DNA of 64,000 nucleotides from Mantamonas sphyraenae (lineage: Eukaryota > CRuMs > Mantamonadidae), in NCBI GenBank assembly GCA_026936335.1, contig JAPMXV010000003.1:62001-126000 (forward strand). The letters are read 5' to 3'. Numbering within the stretch: position 1 is the stretch's first letter; every line of letters starts with the position of its first letter. Shown one piece after another: positions 23,401-34,900 of this stretch. The notes beneath the pieces are model-generated. The model had not been told where the DNA came from, did not search any database, and saw only the letters and a program-made list of their open reading frames with translations. The position numbers were made by a program, and so were the translations under genes.

Positions 23401-24249
23401 GAGAAATTCCGAGCGGGTCAGTGTGGTGAAGCAAGGGAGCAGGGGGCAGATTGGGAGAGGGGAGAGAGAGGATGCGTGGTTACAGGCGTGGGCGGGGGTG
23501 GGAGGCAGAGGGGTGCACATGGTCCGCAACCTACGTGAACAACAAGGGTTTCGTCTGCGATCTCGGTGAGGCCGTGCATCTTGTGCAAGAGAACGCCGTC
23601 GACCTGGGTGTCTGTGAGGACAAAGCGCACTCTTGCCATGTAGTTTTCACGGATGACGATACCTGTACGGGGAGAGGAGGGCTGACCAGGCGTCGGGAGC
23701 GCGTTGACGCAGTTGCCACGCTGGAACTCTCGCCAAACGACGGTAAGGCTGTCCACCGGAAGCATATAGAACTCGGGGCGCATCTGCTTGCGGGCGTGTG
23801 TCAACCCGGCCCACACGTATCCGGGCTTGAGGGGCTGTTGGCAGGATTGGGGCGCAGGAAAGTCAGCAGCGAGGAGTGTGGGGAGCGGGAGGTGAAATGC
23901 GTGTGGGCCACGTCCGCAAACGTACCAGCATGGTTTCGCTGAAGTACTCGGACGGATGAAAGGTGGTACCGAGTCGAGTGGCGGCCTCTTCAGAGGAGTC
24001 GTAGGTCAGAATGACGGGAAGGCCGTCCAAGTCGGTGAGGAGTTCGTCGTGCTGAGGAAGCCACTCGTTTTCCTCCTCCATGTTGCCCTGTTGGTACACC
24101 AACTCCACCGTGTACATGTCAGGAGAGCCTGCCATGGTGACGATATCGTCAACAAACACCATGTTGTTCTGCTCCTGCGCCATGGCGTTGTTGTTGGCGT
24201 TTGCGATTCCGTTGCTGCCGTGATGGCATTGCTGGACATCTGCTTCCAT
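20421..24249 (-). CDS. UBE2O: UBE2O-type E2/E3 hybrid ubiquitin-conjugating enzyme
   Basis: Exons 24249-23926, 23834-23535 and 23387-20421 encode about 1,196 residues (human near 1,290). The N-terminal two thirds hold the conserved regions of the family, for example GDPVTMAGSP-like segments in exon 1, LKPGYVWAG and HKTGWIGKV. Acidic Ser/Asp/Glu-rich linkers lie in between. The UBC fold spans about residues 925-1080, with LLVGPQGTPYADGVFTFD, LNPNLYTEGKVCLSLLNTW and catalytic Cys1013 in KVCLS. UBE2O ubiquitinates orphan proteins without a separate E3. A poly-Ser stretch (20565-20610) and a C-terminal RLTKSLRQLER helix follow. Introns are 91 and 147 bp. Confidence 0.92.
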
Positions 24250-24394
24250 GGCAAGCAACGTTTTTTGGGGGGGGTGGGGGAACCACGAGTCAAATGTACC
24301 CAGGTGACCATCCCGTGCAAACAGTCATGGACGAGAATGGGGAGTGGAAGCGAGAGCCTCTTGGGGCGGGAAACGCCCTGCGTCGCATTGCACA

Positions 24395-25405
24395 ATGTTT
24401 TCACGCTCAGTGTCTGCGGGAAGCAGCATTAGCATGTGCTGCGCAAGATCCGTGTCTGCATCAAACGCCGTGCTTGTTCTGCGGCTGTCGGGCGAAGCGC
24501 CAGGGCAGCCAACGACACACGCGATGAGCACGAGTGAAGAAGCTGAATTCTACACCTACACCGCTACGAGCATCAAGGGAGAAGAAATCTCCATGTCGGA
24601 CTACAAGGGCAAGGTTGTCCTTGTTTCCAACGTGGCCTCCAACTGAGGGTACGCGGACCACGCGAGAGGGAGCCGGGGAGTTTTCCCAACGCGCCTTTCC
24701 GTCCGGACACGACACTCACCCCTCCGCCTGCACGCCTCCGCACACAGTTTCACCGACTCGAACTACAAGCAAATGCAGGCAATTTACGAGAAGCACCACG
24801 ACAGCGGCTTTGAAATCCTGGCGTTGTACGTTGTGGGTGTGGCTGGGACGGGCGTGCGGCAGAAGAGGGGATTGGGCAGCCGATTTTTGTTCCGTTGTTG
24901 CGATCGTAGAAACAAGAGCACTGACAATATGCACGCATTGCACACGTGTACACGCTTCCGTTTCTCCTCTCCGTCTCCCTCTACCACGCACGACTCACTT
25001 TGCAGTCCGTGCAACCAGTTTGGAAAGCAGGAACCCGGAACGGACGAGGAAATCCTGGAGTTTGCCACCAGCAACTACGGTGTCACCTTCCAGATGTTCT
25101 CCAAGATCAAGGTCAACGGCGACAACGCACACCCGCTGTACAAGTACCTCAAGAGCCAAAAGTCCACTCTGTTTGGAAAGTCGATCAAGTGGAACTTTGT
25201 AAGTGTCGGCGTTCGGGGTGGACCCCTCCCATCGGATAGTACGGTTTCACTGACGCAAGTGGATGCCCTCGCGCACACACCTACACACACACGACACTCC
25301 TTGCAGACGCACTTTCTGGTGAACAAGGAAGGCGAGGTTGTGGACCGCTTTGGCGGCTCGAAGGACCTGTCGCCCATCGACAAGGCCATCGAGGAGCTGC
25401 TGTAA
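24395..25405 (+). CDS. Selenocysteine glutathione peroxidase (in-frame TGA = Sec)
   Basis: Exons 24395-24648, 24748-24825, 25006-25198 and 25307-25405 encode 207 residues, with TGA 24644-24646 read as selenocysteine (residue 84). The TGA falls exactly at the catalytic position of VVLVSNVASN-U-G-F-T, and the reading frame continues in family sequence on both sides. Downstream blocks are ILAFPCNQFGKQEPG, FSKIKVNGDNAHPLYKYLK and IKWNFTHFLV, close to GPX4-type peroxidases that reduce lipid hydroperoxides. The first 43 residues are Ser/Arg-rich and presequence-like. An inner ATG at 24524 would give a shorter cytosolic form with Sec41. I could not establish the required SECIS stem-loop in the 3' region. 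Confidence 0.92.
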
Positions 25406-26797
25406 GCACACCACGACGCATACAATCCTGTAACGACGCATGAGACGCAGGGGCATATGCACACACACACCCTTTGATCGCAGACGGGGCAACCACAACG
25501 AATGGTCTCACGCAATTGCCACTGTAGAACTCCTGGGCGCCCTCCAGTATCGCCGCACACCCAATCGTCCCCCCATGCGCGAACAGCACACACGCGATCC
25601 ACACACGCCTGTCCCACACTCAATTGCCCACACGCAGGAAGCTGGACAGTGCACCAGTTCCGCAATGACTGCAGCGACAGGTGCGAGAGCCACGGGGCCG
25701 AACCCTTTCGGAAAGGATGAACACGGCACATATGGCATTGGCACGACGCCCGCGCTCGATGCGGTGCTGTGCGCACAGCGCATGCGTCCATGTTTTGCGC
25801 CCTGGCAGCACACGTACAACACACTGCGCTGGTTTCCTTTGTGTCCGTCCCAGATTCAAGCCCGCGCCGTCGTGTCCGGCATGGTGGAAAGTTCGAGTCG
25901 TTCCAAACCACCGGGCATGTGTCGTGTGGTTCTGAATCGGAGGGAGGCAGAGGACGCCCGGCGCACGTGTGGCTGTGCACCGTGTTGCGACAGGAACAGA
26001 CATGGGCGTGCGTGTGTGCGTGTGGCCGTCCAATGCCTCAACTGTGCATCTCCTTGTCCCGTCGGTATCATCTCGCATTTGCTTCCGGGCAGTCGCTGGT
26101 GTGTTGTCCTCTTCCAAATGTTGGCGATTGTGTTGTGGCTTGCTGTATGTATCCGTGGTGTGCGCTCGCGCTGTGGGAGAACACCCGGGTGTGCTGCGTC
26201 TGTTGGCGCTCACAATCTGCATTTGCTTGGGTGGCAGCGTGCATGGCTGCATTCGGTTGCCACGCTTCACGAGCACACGTCCACGCTTTGCCAGCGTGCG
26301 TGCTTGTGATGCACCGTTTCTTGCTGGTTGGGGTCTGTGCAGCCTGGAATGCGTCTCCCTCCCTGCCTGGCGTTGATGGTGGGGCAACAGAAAACGGTGG
26401 AGAGTTTGCGCGATGATGAGGGTTGTTTTGCAGGCGAGAATGACGCCGTGGCCACTTTGCACACCATGACCTGCAAGAGACGCAGGTGCACGCGGGCAGA
26501 GTCGCACAACGCGCCTCTGGCCAGCTGATGGTCCGGGACACGCAACCCTGTTGCGCACGTCACTGGACAAACGATGACGAGGGCCACGGAAACAGGACTT
26601 CCTGCAGTGGCCCTTCTGACCTATGCCTACCAAGGCTTCACGATGGAACATCAGCCAGTGCTCTGTCTCTCTTGCATCAGCCATGCTTGTGTGCAAACGT
26701 TGCCTCGGTGTGACCCTTTTCGCCACGTCCAATCCAAAACAAACCTCTGCACTCTTCCGCATCATTCCGCCTCGTCTGCTGCCACCCAAACCCACAC
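25406..26797. other. 1.39-kb interval with no supported gene
   Basis: This is the only interval over 300 bp without a recognisable gene. Open frames exist on both strands (for example from an ATG at 25665 on + and 26795-25620 on -). Their translations are rich in Cys, His, Arg and Thr, show no domain, and look like chance frames in GC-rich DNA. The interval should contain the 3' UTR and SECIS of the peroxidase and the promoter of the next gene. A small spliced gene or non-coding RNA cannot be excluded. Confidence 0.6.
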
Positions 26798-27493
26798 ATG
26801 ACCGAATTCCGTGTCACTGTGCCCTCTTCAGAGGCGTTGCAGGCTGTCGTTGACAACCTTTTTGAGGTGGATCTGGCCGGGAATTCTCTGCGCTCGGACA
26901 CTTACCTCCTTCTGGGAGACGATACATACGGCCTGAAACTGCGCGGTCGCAACAAAAAGAACAAGGACAAGTGCAAATTGGAGCTGAAGGTGTGCAGCGA
27001 TGTCGAGGGGGGCGTCGAAGCTTGGAGCAAAGTCCTGCAAACAAACGCAAAGGTCCATGTGGACGATGAGCAACGCTCCCTGGACGAGGAGTCTGTTGCA
27101 AAGGTTCTCCACAAGCTGGACAAGGAGATGCGTGCATCAGAGCACAAAAGCACTGTCCTGGAGCTGCTGCAGACCCTTTCCGAGGTCGTCGCTGTGCACG
27201 TGCACAAAACGATCGAGAAGAGGGTTGTGTGCGTGGATGGACGCCACTACGTCACGCGAGACCTTGCCAAAGTCTCCGTGCAATGGGTGGACCCTGAGGG
27301 CCAGACGCAGAGCCGCGAGGTGTGGTCCCTTTGTCTCGAGGGGGTCTCCCCGGGTGTGTTGCAGGATCTGGCGTCGCGCATGGACACTTCCGTGGACGGG
27401 TGTATTGTTGGAGGGTATCCAGAAGTGTTGAGGAGATTGGTGGCCAGCGAGACGACACAGGAGACGTCGTCGTCGTCGTCGTCGTCGCCGTAG
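26798..27493 (+). CDS. Uncharacterised protein, possibly CYTH-fold
   Basis: A single exon of 231 residues starts at the first ATG of the frame. The pattern of alternating strands, MTEFRVTVP, then SDTYLLLGDDTYGLKLRGR, then CKLELKV, recalls the opening of CYTH proteins (triphosphate tunnel enzymes such as thiamine triphosphatase). There is no clean ExExK signature, since the N-terminus reads EFR. The middle has a charged helix and VHVHKTIEKRVVCVDG. The C-terminus is a run of eight or more Ser encoded by a TCG repeat (27466-27489). The next ATG, of bL21m, follows 12 bp after the stop, so the two genes are tightly packed. Function is unknown. Confidence 0.6.
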   Translation: MTEFRVTVPSSEALQAVVDNLFEVDLAGNSLRSDTYLLLGDDTYGLKLRGRNKKNKDKCKLELKVCSDVEGGVEAWSKVLQTNAKVHVDDEQRSLDEESVAKVLHKLDKEMRASEHKSTVLELLQTLSEVVAVHVHKTIEKRVVCVDGRHYVTRDLAKVSVQWVDPEGQTQSREVWSLCLEGVSPGVLQDLASRMDTSVDGCIVGGYPEVLRRLVASETTQETSSSSSSSP

Positions 27494-27505
27494 GCAAACA
27501 AACGA

Positions 27506-28463
27506 ATGAGTGGTCTGCGATTGTTTTCATCTGTGACCTCTGGTGTGGTGGGACGTGCAGCAAGTGTGGAGTTGGGCGCATTGGCCACCCAGTTGCAAGG
27601 TAGGCATGGCGACGGTGTCTTGCCTGTGTGGATCGCTCCTCTCTCCCTTTGCGATTCGGCGTGGCACACACACGGCCAGAGTCCTGATGGCCGTGTGTCC
27701 CGTGTGCCACGTGTGCGTTTGCTGTTGTACCCCATCATGAGTTTGGCCCCGCCAGACGACAGCGCACAGCGTGGCCGCTGACGCACCTCGTGCTCTGCTG
27801 CATTTCGATCCGCACCCCTTGCCCAGACGTCCGCTCGTTTCACAGCAGCACCAACAACCAGGAGGCAGAGGCCGCAACGGAAAACAACACAGCCGAGGTC
27901 GACGTGGACACGACGGGTGTGGACACGAGCAGCTCGGGTTCGGCCACAGAGGGCGCAGAGAGGCCCGGCGTCTTTGCAGTCGTCGAGGTTGGCGCCAAGC
28001 AGTTCAAGGTCACCAACGACGACGTCATCATCACAGAAAAGATCCCGGGTCAAATGTATAGTGAGGTAGAGCTGGCGCCTGTGCTGCTGCTCGGCTCAGC
28101 AGAGTGGACCCTGATTGGCCAGCCTGTGGTCCCTGTACGTTGTCCGCCCCACCAGTTGCCCCGTTTGCACCCCGAGTCCGTTTCCGCACACAGCGCTTGA
28201 CACACCGATTGCACCAGTGCCCCCCCCTCACTCACTCACTCCGTCCTGTTCTTCCCTCTCTCTCTGATCTTCCCCGGTCTCGTCTGGTGTTCCACTTGCA
28301 GAATGCCGTGGTCAAGGCAAGCATTGAGGAGCAGATCAAGACCAAGAAAATCACTGTGTTCAAGAAGAAGCGTCGCCAAGGGTACCGCAGGACACGTGGC
28401 CATCGACAGGAGCAGACTGTGCTGCGCATCACAGACATCGAGGTGCCCCAGGAAATCCTCTAA
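27506..28463 (+). CDS. Mitochondrial large ribosomal subunit protein bL21m
   Basis: Exons 27506-27599, 27827-28134 and 28302-28463 encode 187 residues. Exon 1 and the start of exon 2 (VRSFHSST) look like a mitochondrial presequence with a typical cleavage region. The bL21 domain starts at FAVVEVGAKQFKVTNDD, runs through VLLLGSAEWTLIGQPVV, and ends in exon 3 with KKKRRQGYRRTRGHRQ, the 23S-type rRNA-binding patch. Introns are 227 and 167 bp with donors GTAGGC and GTACGT. The acceptor of intron 1 was chosen at 27826 by phase and pyrimidine tract; another acceptor at 27769 also keeps frame and would lengthen the presequence by 19 residues. Confidence 0.9.
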
Positions 28464-28529
28464 TGTTATGCAAATGAACAAGGTGTTTCGCGCACGCCCC
28501 AAACCAACCCTTCCTCGAACCCCCGCTGC

Positions 28530-29399
28530 ATGAGCCGCTCCTCCAGCAAGTCGTCTTCCAATCAACAGATCTTGTACGAGTGTTCGCTGGTCGGGGGTGT
28601 CGATCAGAGCCAGGTGCGAGAGGCCATGACCCGCCTGGGTGCACTGCTCAAGTACGACACCGAGTTTGAACATTGGGAGCGCGTCTACTCCCCACCGGAC
28701 AGCCAGGGTTTGTTGAATGCCTGTCCTTCCCTTTCCTCTCACCCTCTCCCATTGTCTCGTGCTCATATCGTCCATGTCCCTCTGCAGGAGAGCGCCTGGT
28801 TGTGCGAAACGATGTGCAAGCCGACACGACGTGAGTGTTTCCCCAACCCTCTCCTCTGTGTTGCATGCATTCCAGGGTCTGTGTTACCTCTTGCTTACCC
28901 CCACGAGCGCCACGTGTTCCTCACACCAATCGACTCCAGTGTCATGCGTCACGTGGGAAAGCCCCAACCAAACTCCCCGTACGCTTGCGCCGTGCAGGCT
29001 GTCACAGAGGTGGCCGTCAGCGACAACGTGGAGGACTTTTTATTGACTATTGGCTATGCGCTGGAGTATGAGTATGTGAAGCGCGGATACATCTTCCTCT
29101 CAGACGACACAGACGTGTTTGCTCGCATGTACACCCTGGGCAAGCTCGACGAACTCCACGACCTTTCCTCCTTCAACGACCTCAATGTACAGATGAACCA
29201 CGAATCCAACAAGCAGGCCCAATCTCAGGGCCAGTCACAGACACAGGGCAACACAACCTCAACGGGCTCCGTCTGGCTCCTTGAGCTCGTCTGCCAGGGT
29301 GCCAACGATCGCCTCGAGGCCATCAATGCCGCCATGGTCACCCTTGCCGAGAACATGGTGCCCATGGTGAAGCTCAGTGCCACCCATGCCGTTCAATGA
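28530..29399 (+). CDS. MED18: Mediator complex subunit 18
   Basis: Exons 28530-28707, 28788-28830 and 28940-29399 encode 226 residues (human 208). The protein is part of the Mediator head that bridges activators and RNA polymerase II. Recognised parts are the N-terminal YECSLVGGVDQSQVREAMTRL, the spliced GERLVVRNDV, VSDNVEDFLLTIGYALEYEYVKRGYIF and the C-terminal VWLLELVCQG. The unspliced frame stays open through both introns by chance; splicing is required because exon 2 must be read in another frame to give the family sequence. A Gln/Ser-rich insert lies near residues 155-180. Intron 1 has the weaker donor GTTTGT. Confidence 0.83.
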   Translation: MSRSSSKSSSNQQILYECSLVGGVDQSQVREAMTRLGALLKYDTEFEHWERVYSPPDSQGLLNACPSLSSHPLPLSRAHIVHVPLQESAWLCETMCKPTRRECFPNPLLCVACIPGSVLPLAYPHERHVFLTPIDSSVMRHVGKPQPNSPYACAVQAVTEVAVSDNVEDFLLTIGYALEYEYVKRGYIFLSDDTDVFARMYTLGKLDELHDLSSFNDLNVQMNHESNKQAQSQGQSQTQGNTTSTGSVWLLELVCQGANDRLEAINAAMVTLAENMVPMVKLSATHAVQ

Positions 29400-29455
29400 C
29401 AAGGATCACTCTCCTCTCCCCACGCCACCGCTTCCAAAACAAAAATCCTACTCCC

Positions 29456-29816
29456 ATGTCCATGTATCCAACCCTCAGTGAGGAAAACTCGATGGATTCC
29501 ACTGCAGGCGACAACAGCGCCGGTGGTGGTAGGCTGTACATCGACCAGCGTACAGAGAACAACCAGGACATGGACGTCATCAACGATTCGGCCTTTGCCG
29601 ATTTTTACGCCTCCAGCTTTGACTCGCTCTATCTGGTCGACCCCATCGACGCAACCTCCCTCGAAGACTCCCTTGGCACCTTTGGCGACTACAAAGTCAA
29701 CCAGGACGACACCCCTCTCTCACGCAAGCGACGCCGTGTGGAGGAGTACACGCTGCAGGACACTCTCGCCGACGTCAAGCCCTTCATGGGCATCAACGAC
29801 TACTCCCCGTTCGACA

Positions 29817-29847
<31 letters not shown>

Positions 29848-31847
29848 CAACAACGTCAACACTGCTTCCTCCTCGGCAAGCACAACCACAAGCTCCTCGC
29901 TGTCTTCCAACAGACACCACCGAACTGGCTCCAACAACAGCGTTGCTTCCGGGCGAACCCAGTCCAACACCTCCGTCACCGCCGTCTCGGGCATGAACGA
30001 CCCTCTCGACCTCGACGACAGGTATGTCCACGCATCTCCCTCCCGTCTTTGCCCCGATTCCACGTCCCAGTCTCCCTCTACCTGCTTGTGTCTCCGCCTT
30101 TTCCCACCGCACCTCGCCGCTCCTTTCCCACCGCCTGCCCCCCCGCCGAAACGCTTGTCCCCTCTGCCCTTCACGATCCATTCTCGCGTGCCACACACAC
30201 TCCTTCCCCGTCTCCAGCCCAGTTGCATCCACACCATGCCCCGTTGCTCACCCCACCCCCCCACCCCCTCCTCCGTCGCCACACAGCCCTGCAAACGGAC
30301 CGCGCTACCCTCTTCTGGGCAAGGGGGACCTCCAGGACACACCGGGCTCCCCTTACTCCACAAAAACCACCTCGTCACACACCACCACATACACAAACTT
30401 TGTGTCCCAGCCAGAGGAGGACACCAGCAGCAGCAGCAGCAGCGGCAACGCTGGCGGACGAAAGGGCTCCGTGCGTGGCTTCTCCTCCTTTGAGGCATAC
30501 GATGACACACGAGCCAAGGTACAGCAGTTCCTGGAAGAGCCCAACCTCGTGTCCACCGTCACCGTCTACACAGCCAAGGTGTGCCAGAAGAGCTACCGCG
30601 GCGAGAAGCGATGGATGACTCCCCCACCCCAGGTTGTCATGAAGGGCTACCTCTGGCCCACGGGCTCCCTCACAGAAATGCGTGTCAACGCCGACTTTCT
30701 CTCCGTCGATGCCGATGGCCTCCGCTCCTACCTCAGCGGCTCCTCCGTCAGCTCCGACAGCGGGAGCAGCGGAAGCGGCGCGCGCTCCTCCAAGGTCCAG
30801 CGCACCGTCGAGTACATGGGCGCCAACAACGTGGCCTGCTTCAAGCAGCTCTACGTCGGCGAGAGCAAGGGCAAGGTCAATCAGGTCGCCATGGACTTTA
30901 GCTTGTACAACGAACGCACGGGCGTCGACGTCGGCTCCTTTGCCTCCCCCTCCGTACGCGTCATCCCCAAACCCACCAAAACCTCCAAGAACATGGACTT
31001 GTACATCACCTCGGGCTCCAAGGTCGCCCTCTTTATCCGCCTGCGCTCCCAGAGCGTGGACAACCGCTACCTCAAGATGAACGACAACGGCCACCTCTCA
31101 CTCGAGACGGACTCCTGGTCCCAGTTTACCATTTTGGGCGTCGACGGTGCCCTTGAAGGTTCCTCGCTCAACTATGGCGACGAAATCGTCCTGCAGGCCG
31201 AGAACGGAGCCACCACCAACAACATGATCATCCTCCGCACAGACAAGAACAGGATCGACTTTGACAGCACGGACCCCATGTGCCATTTGCACCACGTCGC
31301 TCTCAAACTCACCACAAACGACTCCTTCCTTGCCACGAAGGAGCACCGCCACCTGGCCATGTTCAACCTCGACGAGTCCGACGTCTCGGGCGTCGAACAC
31401 AACTTTGAGTGGACCATGGTGGGCACGGAGGAGCATTCGTTCAAGTTTTACGAGGGCAGCGTCCAGAGTGCCCTCACATACCCTGTCTCTCCCGTCCCGC
31501 GTGTCGAGCGCCTCCAGCCACACGGCGACAAAAAGACCCTCTCCCTGCACGGCTCCGCCTTCTCCGACTCCCTCACCCTGTGGTTCGGCGACACACATGT
31601 GGTCACTACCTTCCGCTGCGAGGAACTCCTTGTCTGCCAAATCCCCACCATGGCCCAGCTCGTCGGCGACTGCGAGATTGCACACGTTCCAGCCTACTGC
31701 ACCGTCCGCATCGAGGTGCCCCTCACCCTTGTCCGTGCCGACGGCCTTTTGTTCCCGCAGGAGCAGGTCTACGTTTACGAGGCCATGCCGCTCGCTGTCT
31801 ACGAGAAACTGCGTGAAAAAGGCTTTGCACGACCTGCCCGCAACTGA
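29456..31847 (+). CDS. CSL (RBP-J/Suppressor of Hairless) transcription factor
   Basis: Exons 29456-30021 and 30287-31847 (intron 265 bp, donor GTATGT) encode about 708 residues. The first 260 residues are Ser/Asn-rich and probably disordered. The Rel-like N-terminal domain carries KVCQKSYRGEKRWMTPPP, the DNA-contacting motif of CSL proteins. The beta-trefoil shows MDLYITSGSKVALFIRLRSQ, and the C-terminal IPT domain PVPRVERLQPHGD with VPLTLVRADG. CSL binds GTGGGAA-type sites and is the Notch effector in animals; Notch-free organisms such as fungi and amoebae also have it. An upstream in-frame ATG at 29396 overlaps the MED18 stop and is less likely. Confidence 0.93.
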
Positions 31848-31922
31848 GTGAGTTTTCTGACCGCTGCTGCCCAAACAAACTGCTCCATTTCGCATCCACC
31901 CATCCACCCTGCTGTCTCCCCA

Positions 31923-34900
31923 TCACAAGGCTCCTGCACCGCGCAGCAACGACATCATGTCCACGTCTTCAGTCATTTCCGCCAGATCCAGAACCGTTTG
32001 CCCATCGTTTGTCTCTGCCGTCACATCCACTCGCTCTTCAATCAGCAACTCCACAATCTGCGAGTTGCCAGGGTACTGTACGGCATAGTGAAGCGGCGTC
32101 ATGCCGTTGTTGTCCGGCAGATCCGTGTTGGCTCCCTGCGCAATCAAGTACCGAGTCATGTCCACGTTGCGCGGCAGGGACGCCGCAAGATGGATGGGCA
32201 GCAGGCCACCAGAGCTGCGCATGTTCACGTCCACACCCATCCCTATCAGCTCGTCCGCACACGCTACACTGTTGCACACAGCTGCCAGATGCAGCGGCGA
32301 TGCCCCTTCGAACGAACCGCCGTACGCCTCGTCCGTGTACGTCGTCATCACCTGGTACTGTGCACGCTTGCCCAGCAGGTAGCGCAAATGCCCGACTGCG
32401 TTTCTGCGGATGCACAAGTCCAGCGCACGATCTCCCGTGCGTGTGCGCTGGTTCAGATCCACATGTCCCTTGTTGATCAGCACTTCTTGGATCCGCCGAG
32501 CTTCCTCGCTGTCGTCCGGCAATTCGCATGCCTCGTGCATAGCGGCCATGCCCATGCTGTTGAACAGCTCCAGTGTCGCGTTGCCAGCCACCAGCACCGC
32601 AACGACGTCGGGCAGCTCCCCTCGCACAGCCAGGTGCAACGCAGTGTCGCCGTGATAGTCCACCACGTCCGGGTTTGCTCCCAGTTTGAGTAGCTTTTTG
32701 GTCATTTCTGTCCTCCCGTACATGGCCGCGACATGCAGAGGCGTGCGCCCGTTCGTGTCGTGCACCTTGAGCAGGCCTCGATACCGCGTCAGCATGCCTG
32801 CGCATTCCGGTGATCCCATCAACGCACAGTGGTGCATGGGCGTCCACTTGTGAGCGTCTGTGGCGTTCAGATCCACCTTGTACTGTGCCAACAAGCGCAC
32901 AAACGCCATCTGGTTGAACCGCGCAGCCAGATGAGCCGGTCTGAAGTTGTCCACGCCCGTGCGGCGCGTCAGCACACTGGCGTCCTTTTCCACCATCATT
33001 TCCTGGGCCATGTCCGTCTGACCCGTCACTGCAGCCACGTGGATGTCCTCCCACAGTTCCGGGTTCCTTTCGATCTCAAAGTCCTGAAACCCTTCGCACA
33101 GAACGTCAAACACCTCGGTCCACCACTCTTCGTCCAGATCGTGCAGACTTGCATACTTGCCCTCTGCTTCCTTGCCCTTGCCCTTGCCCTTTGTATCCAT
33201 GTGTGCCGTGTCCTCCTCGTCCTCGCCTCCGCCCTTGCCACGAAACAGGTTGCCCACACGCTTGCCCGCTCGCGCAAACACGCTCTTCATAGACCCCTTG
33301 CTGGTCTTTTCATCGCCCTCTTCCTCGTTCCCTGCTTCTTCCTCGCCGTTCCCACCTGCTGCCGCCTCCTTGTCGTCATCGCCCACACCCGAGCTTCCGC
33401 CACTGCTGCGCCTGCGCTCCAGCCACGATCCAAGGCCGCCTTGACCACTGCTTCGTCGACCACTGGCCTTCTCCTCTTCCGAGTACGCGTTCTCGTCGAA
33501 TCCGGGCTCCACCAGAGCGGCAATGTGCGGGTCACGTGTCTCGTTCGCCGCCTCCTCCGCGCCATCCTTCTCTGCAATCTCGTACACTGTCACGTGCTCC
33601 AGTCCTCCGGGGCGGTCGGAAAACGACACTCCCTTGGACGAAGGAGGCACCATCCCGCTGGCCACAGCTGCTGCATCAGCCGCGACAGCCGCTGCTTCGG
33701 CCTCAACCTGCGCCACGGACATCTCGCTGCCACCCACGCCGGCGCCAGCCTCTCCTGTGTTCACGTTCACTTCGGCACCCACCACAATCTTGTCCTTGCC
33801 CTTGCCTTCGGCCTCGGCCACGGCCTGTGCCTCCATCTCCGCGGCCGCCGCCTTGGCCTCTTCCTCGGCCTTGAGACGCTCCAATCCCACCATTTTGACA
33901 CTCTCGGGCATTTGCCCACGCAGATGGTCCAGGATGGCTTCGCGTCCCAGCGCAAGCACCACAGGGCTCATGTCCAGACGCGTATTGCCATCCAGGTTCA
34001 GAACCTGCAGCTTGCGCAGAAGGCCCAGCTCACGAGGCAGCTCGCGCAGTTGGTTGTCCTGAAGCAGCAACTCGCGCACCTGGCTGCACTCGCCCACAGT
34101 TGGAGGCAGCCGCACAAGTTCGTTCGTTTGCAGGTGCACAATCTCCAGTTTGCCCAACATCTCCACTCCGTGCGGCACCGTCTGGATGCGATTGTGATCC
34201 AGTTTCAACACGCGCAGCTCCGTCATGGCACACAGCTGCTCGCCGAATTCCGTCACACGGTTGTGGCTCGCCTCCAGGATTTGCAACTTGCTCATCTCCT
34301 CCATCGTCTCGGGCAGTGCCTCCACAAAGTTCTGACTCATGTTGAGCACACGCAGATTGGTCAGCAGTCCAAGGGTCTCGGGCAGCTCACTCACGTGGTT
34401 GTGCTGGAAGCGGAACACGCGAAGCTTTCCCAACCGGTGCAGAGTGTACGGAAGCTCGGTGAGATCGTTGTCTTGCACGTGCAGCACTTCCAGGCTTGTC
34501 ATCAGCGCCAGATCCACAGGCAACTTTGTCAAACGGTTCTCGTGCATGTGGAGTTCCGTCAGTGCCTCCAAATCGCACAGGGCCACCGGAATCTCCTCGA
34601 AGCGGTTGTTGTTCAGCCTCAGCGTGCGCAGCTGTTCCAGCCCTCCCACAGAGTCGGGCAGGTCGCAAAGTTCGTTGTGCGACAGATCCAACTCTGTCAA
34701 GCCCGTCATCGTGTGGAACACAATTTCAGGCACTGCGTCCTTGCCCATGCGGTTGCCTTCCATACGCAGCGTTTCCAGACGTGTGAACTGGCAAAAGTAG
34801 TCTGGCAGCGCGTTGATGCGATTGCGGCTAAGGTCCACAACGCGCAGAGACTTGCGTGCAGGGTGTCTGCCGCGTGGGAACAGAACAATCTGGTTGTCCT

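Noticed and set aside
25440-25480. ATGA...TGAT pair as the SECIS of the peroxidase gene
   Set aside because: The spacing is about right, but I find no convincing helix between the two motifs; only AGGG with CCCT pairs well. It stays a weak candidate.
25880-25910. A tRNA T-arm-like GTTCGAGTC
   Set aside because: No matching A box, acceptor stem or anticodon arm lies upstream.
25620-26795. A 391-codon minus-strand frame as a gene
   Set aside because: Composition is His/Arg/Thr-rich without hydrophobic core patterns or motifs, and other frames in the same interval are similarly open.
28708-28787. Reading MED18 as a single open frame through 28530-29399
   Set aside because: The frame is open, but the sequence between 28708 and 28939 lacks family similarity. 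Splicing out two introns restores GERLVVRNDV and a normal MED18 length.
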